Origin: an uncultured Oscillatoriales cyanobacterium
GTDB taxonomy: Bacteria; Cyanobacteriota; Cyanobacteriia; Cyanobacteriales; Microcoleaceae
Length of the DNA: 53,170 bases
NCBI GenBank assembly: GCA_903893625.1
Contig: CAITND010000232.1
Location: 1 to 53,170 of the forward strand
Direction of reading: 5' to 3'
In this document: piece by piece, positions 53,156 to 53,170 of the stretch
How positions within the stretch are numbered: the first letter of the stretch is position 1
How the letters are laid out: each line of letters begins with the position of its first letter
Program-made: the position numbers and the translations under genes
Notes under the pieces: model-generated
Database searches by the model: none
What the model was told of the DNA's origin: nothing
What the model saw: only the letters and a program-made list of their open reading frames with translations

Positions 53156-53170
53156 GTATTAGGTCGAAAA

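Overview
The window comes from a cyanobacterium. It carries chlI (magnesium chelatase), a 47-residue high-light-inducible protein, a CAAD-domain protein beside gltX, more than 20 copies of the HIP1 palindrome GCGATCGC, heptamer tandem repeats, and several cyanobacterial gene families (Uma2/DUF820, DUF29). The AT-rich composition and the repeat style suggest a filamentous Oscillatoriales such as Planktothrix or a relative; that placement is inference. All calls were made by reading the sequence; no database search was run.

Left part (1-8.9 kb): a DNA phosphorothioation (Dnd) cluster. dndB-dndC-dndD read leftwards and end against an array of about 17 ATTCGTA heptamers at the window edge. Diverging from dndB are two further DGQHR-domain (DndB-like) genes, and a convergent gene resembling dnd system-associated protein 4 closes the block. 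A perfect 17-bp inverted repeat sits in the divergent promoter region. dndE and the dndFGH restriction genes are not visible. From 9 to 18 kb come a MazG-like pyrophosphohydrolase, gltX with a standalone CAAD gene and a small exported protein, an HNH protein, tandem Uma2 genes, a PD-(D/E)XK-like protein, argD and ruvC.

Middle (18.7-36 kb): chlI, a DUF29 gene, two toxin-antitoxin modules (HicAB, HigBA) and a decayed antitoxin tail, hli, then UDP-glucuronate decarboxylase (UXS) and UDP-glucose dehydrogenase, which together make UDP-xylose from UDP-glucose. The UXS gene is split by a 332-codon intein with a LAGLIDADG endonuclease, placed directly before the catalytic Y-x-x-x-K motif. Next come a 2OG-Fe(II) oxygenase, a PAS histidine kinase, an AI-2E-type transporter, an APC permease, a UspA protein and leuB. 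A stretch of about 340 bp with many hairpins upstream of leuB looks like an orphan structured RNA.

Right part (36-53 kb): a recQ gene cut off after its first helicase motifs borders a small defence island. The island holds an AAA ATPase plus DUF4435 pair resembling the PARIS system (ariA/ariB, with ariB broken by a -1 frameshift) and, convergently, a cytosine-5 methyltransferase with a PD-(D/E)XK-like partner. Housekeeping genes then resume: cdsA, cbiT, an Orn/Lys/Arg decarboxylase, a cbiMQO metal ECF transporter, a solitary cytosine-5 methyltransferase, ychF, a small membrane protein, a third Uma2 gene, argS and an EamA transporter. The right edge holds a hairpin-rich sequence that may be the end of an IS200/IS605-type element.
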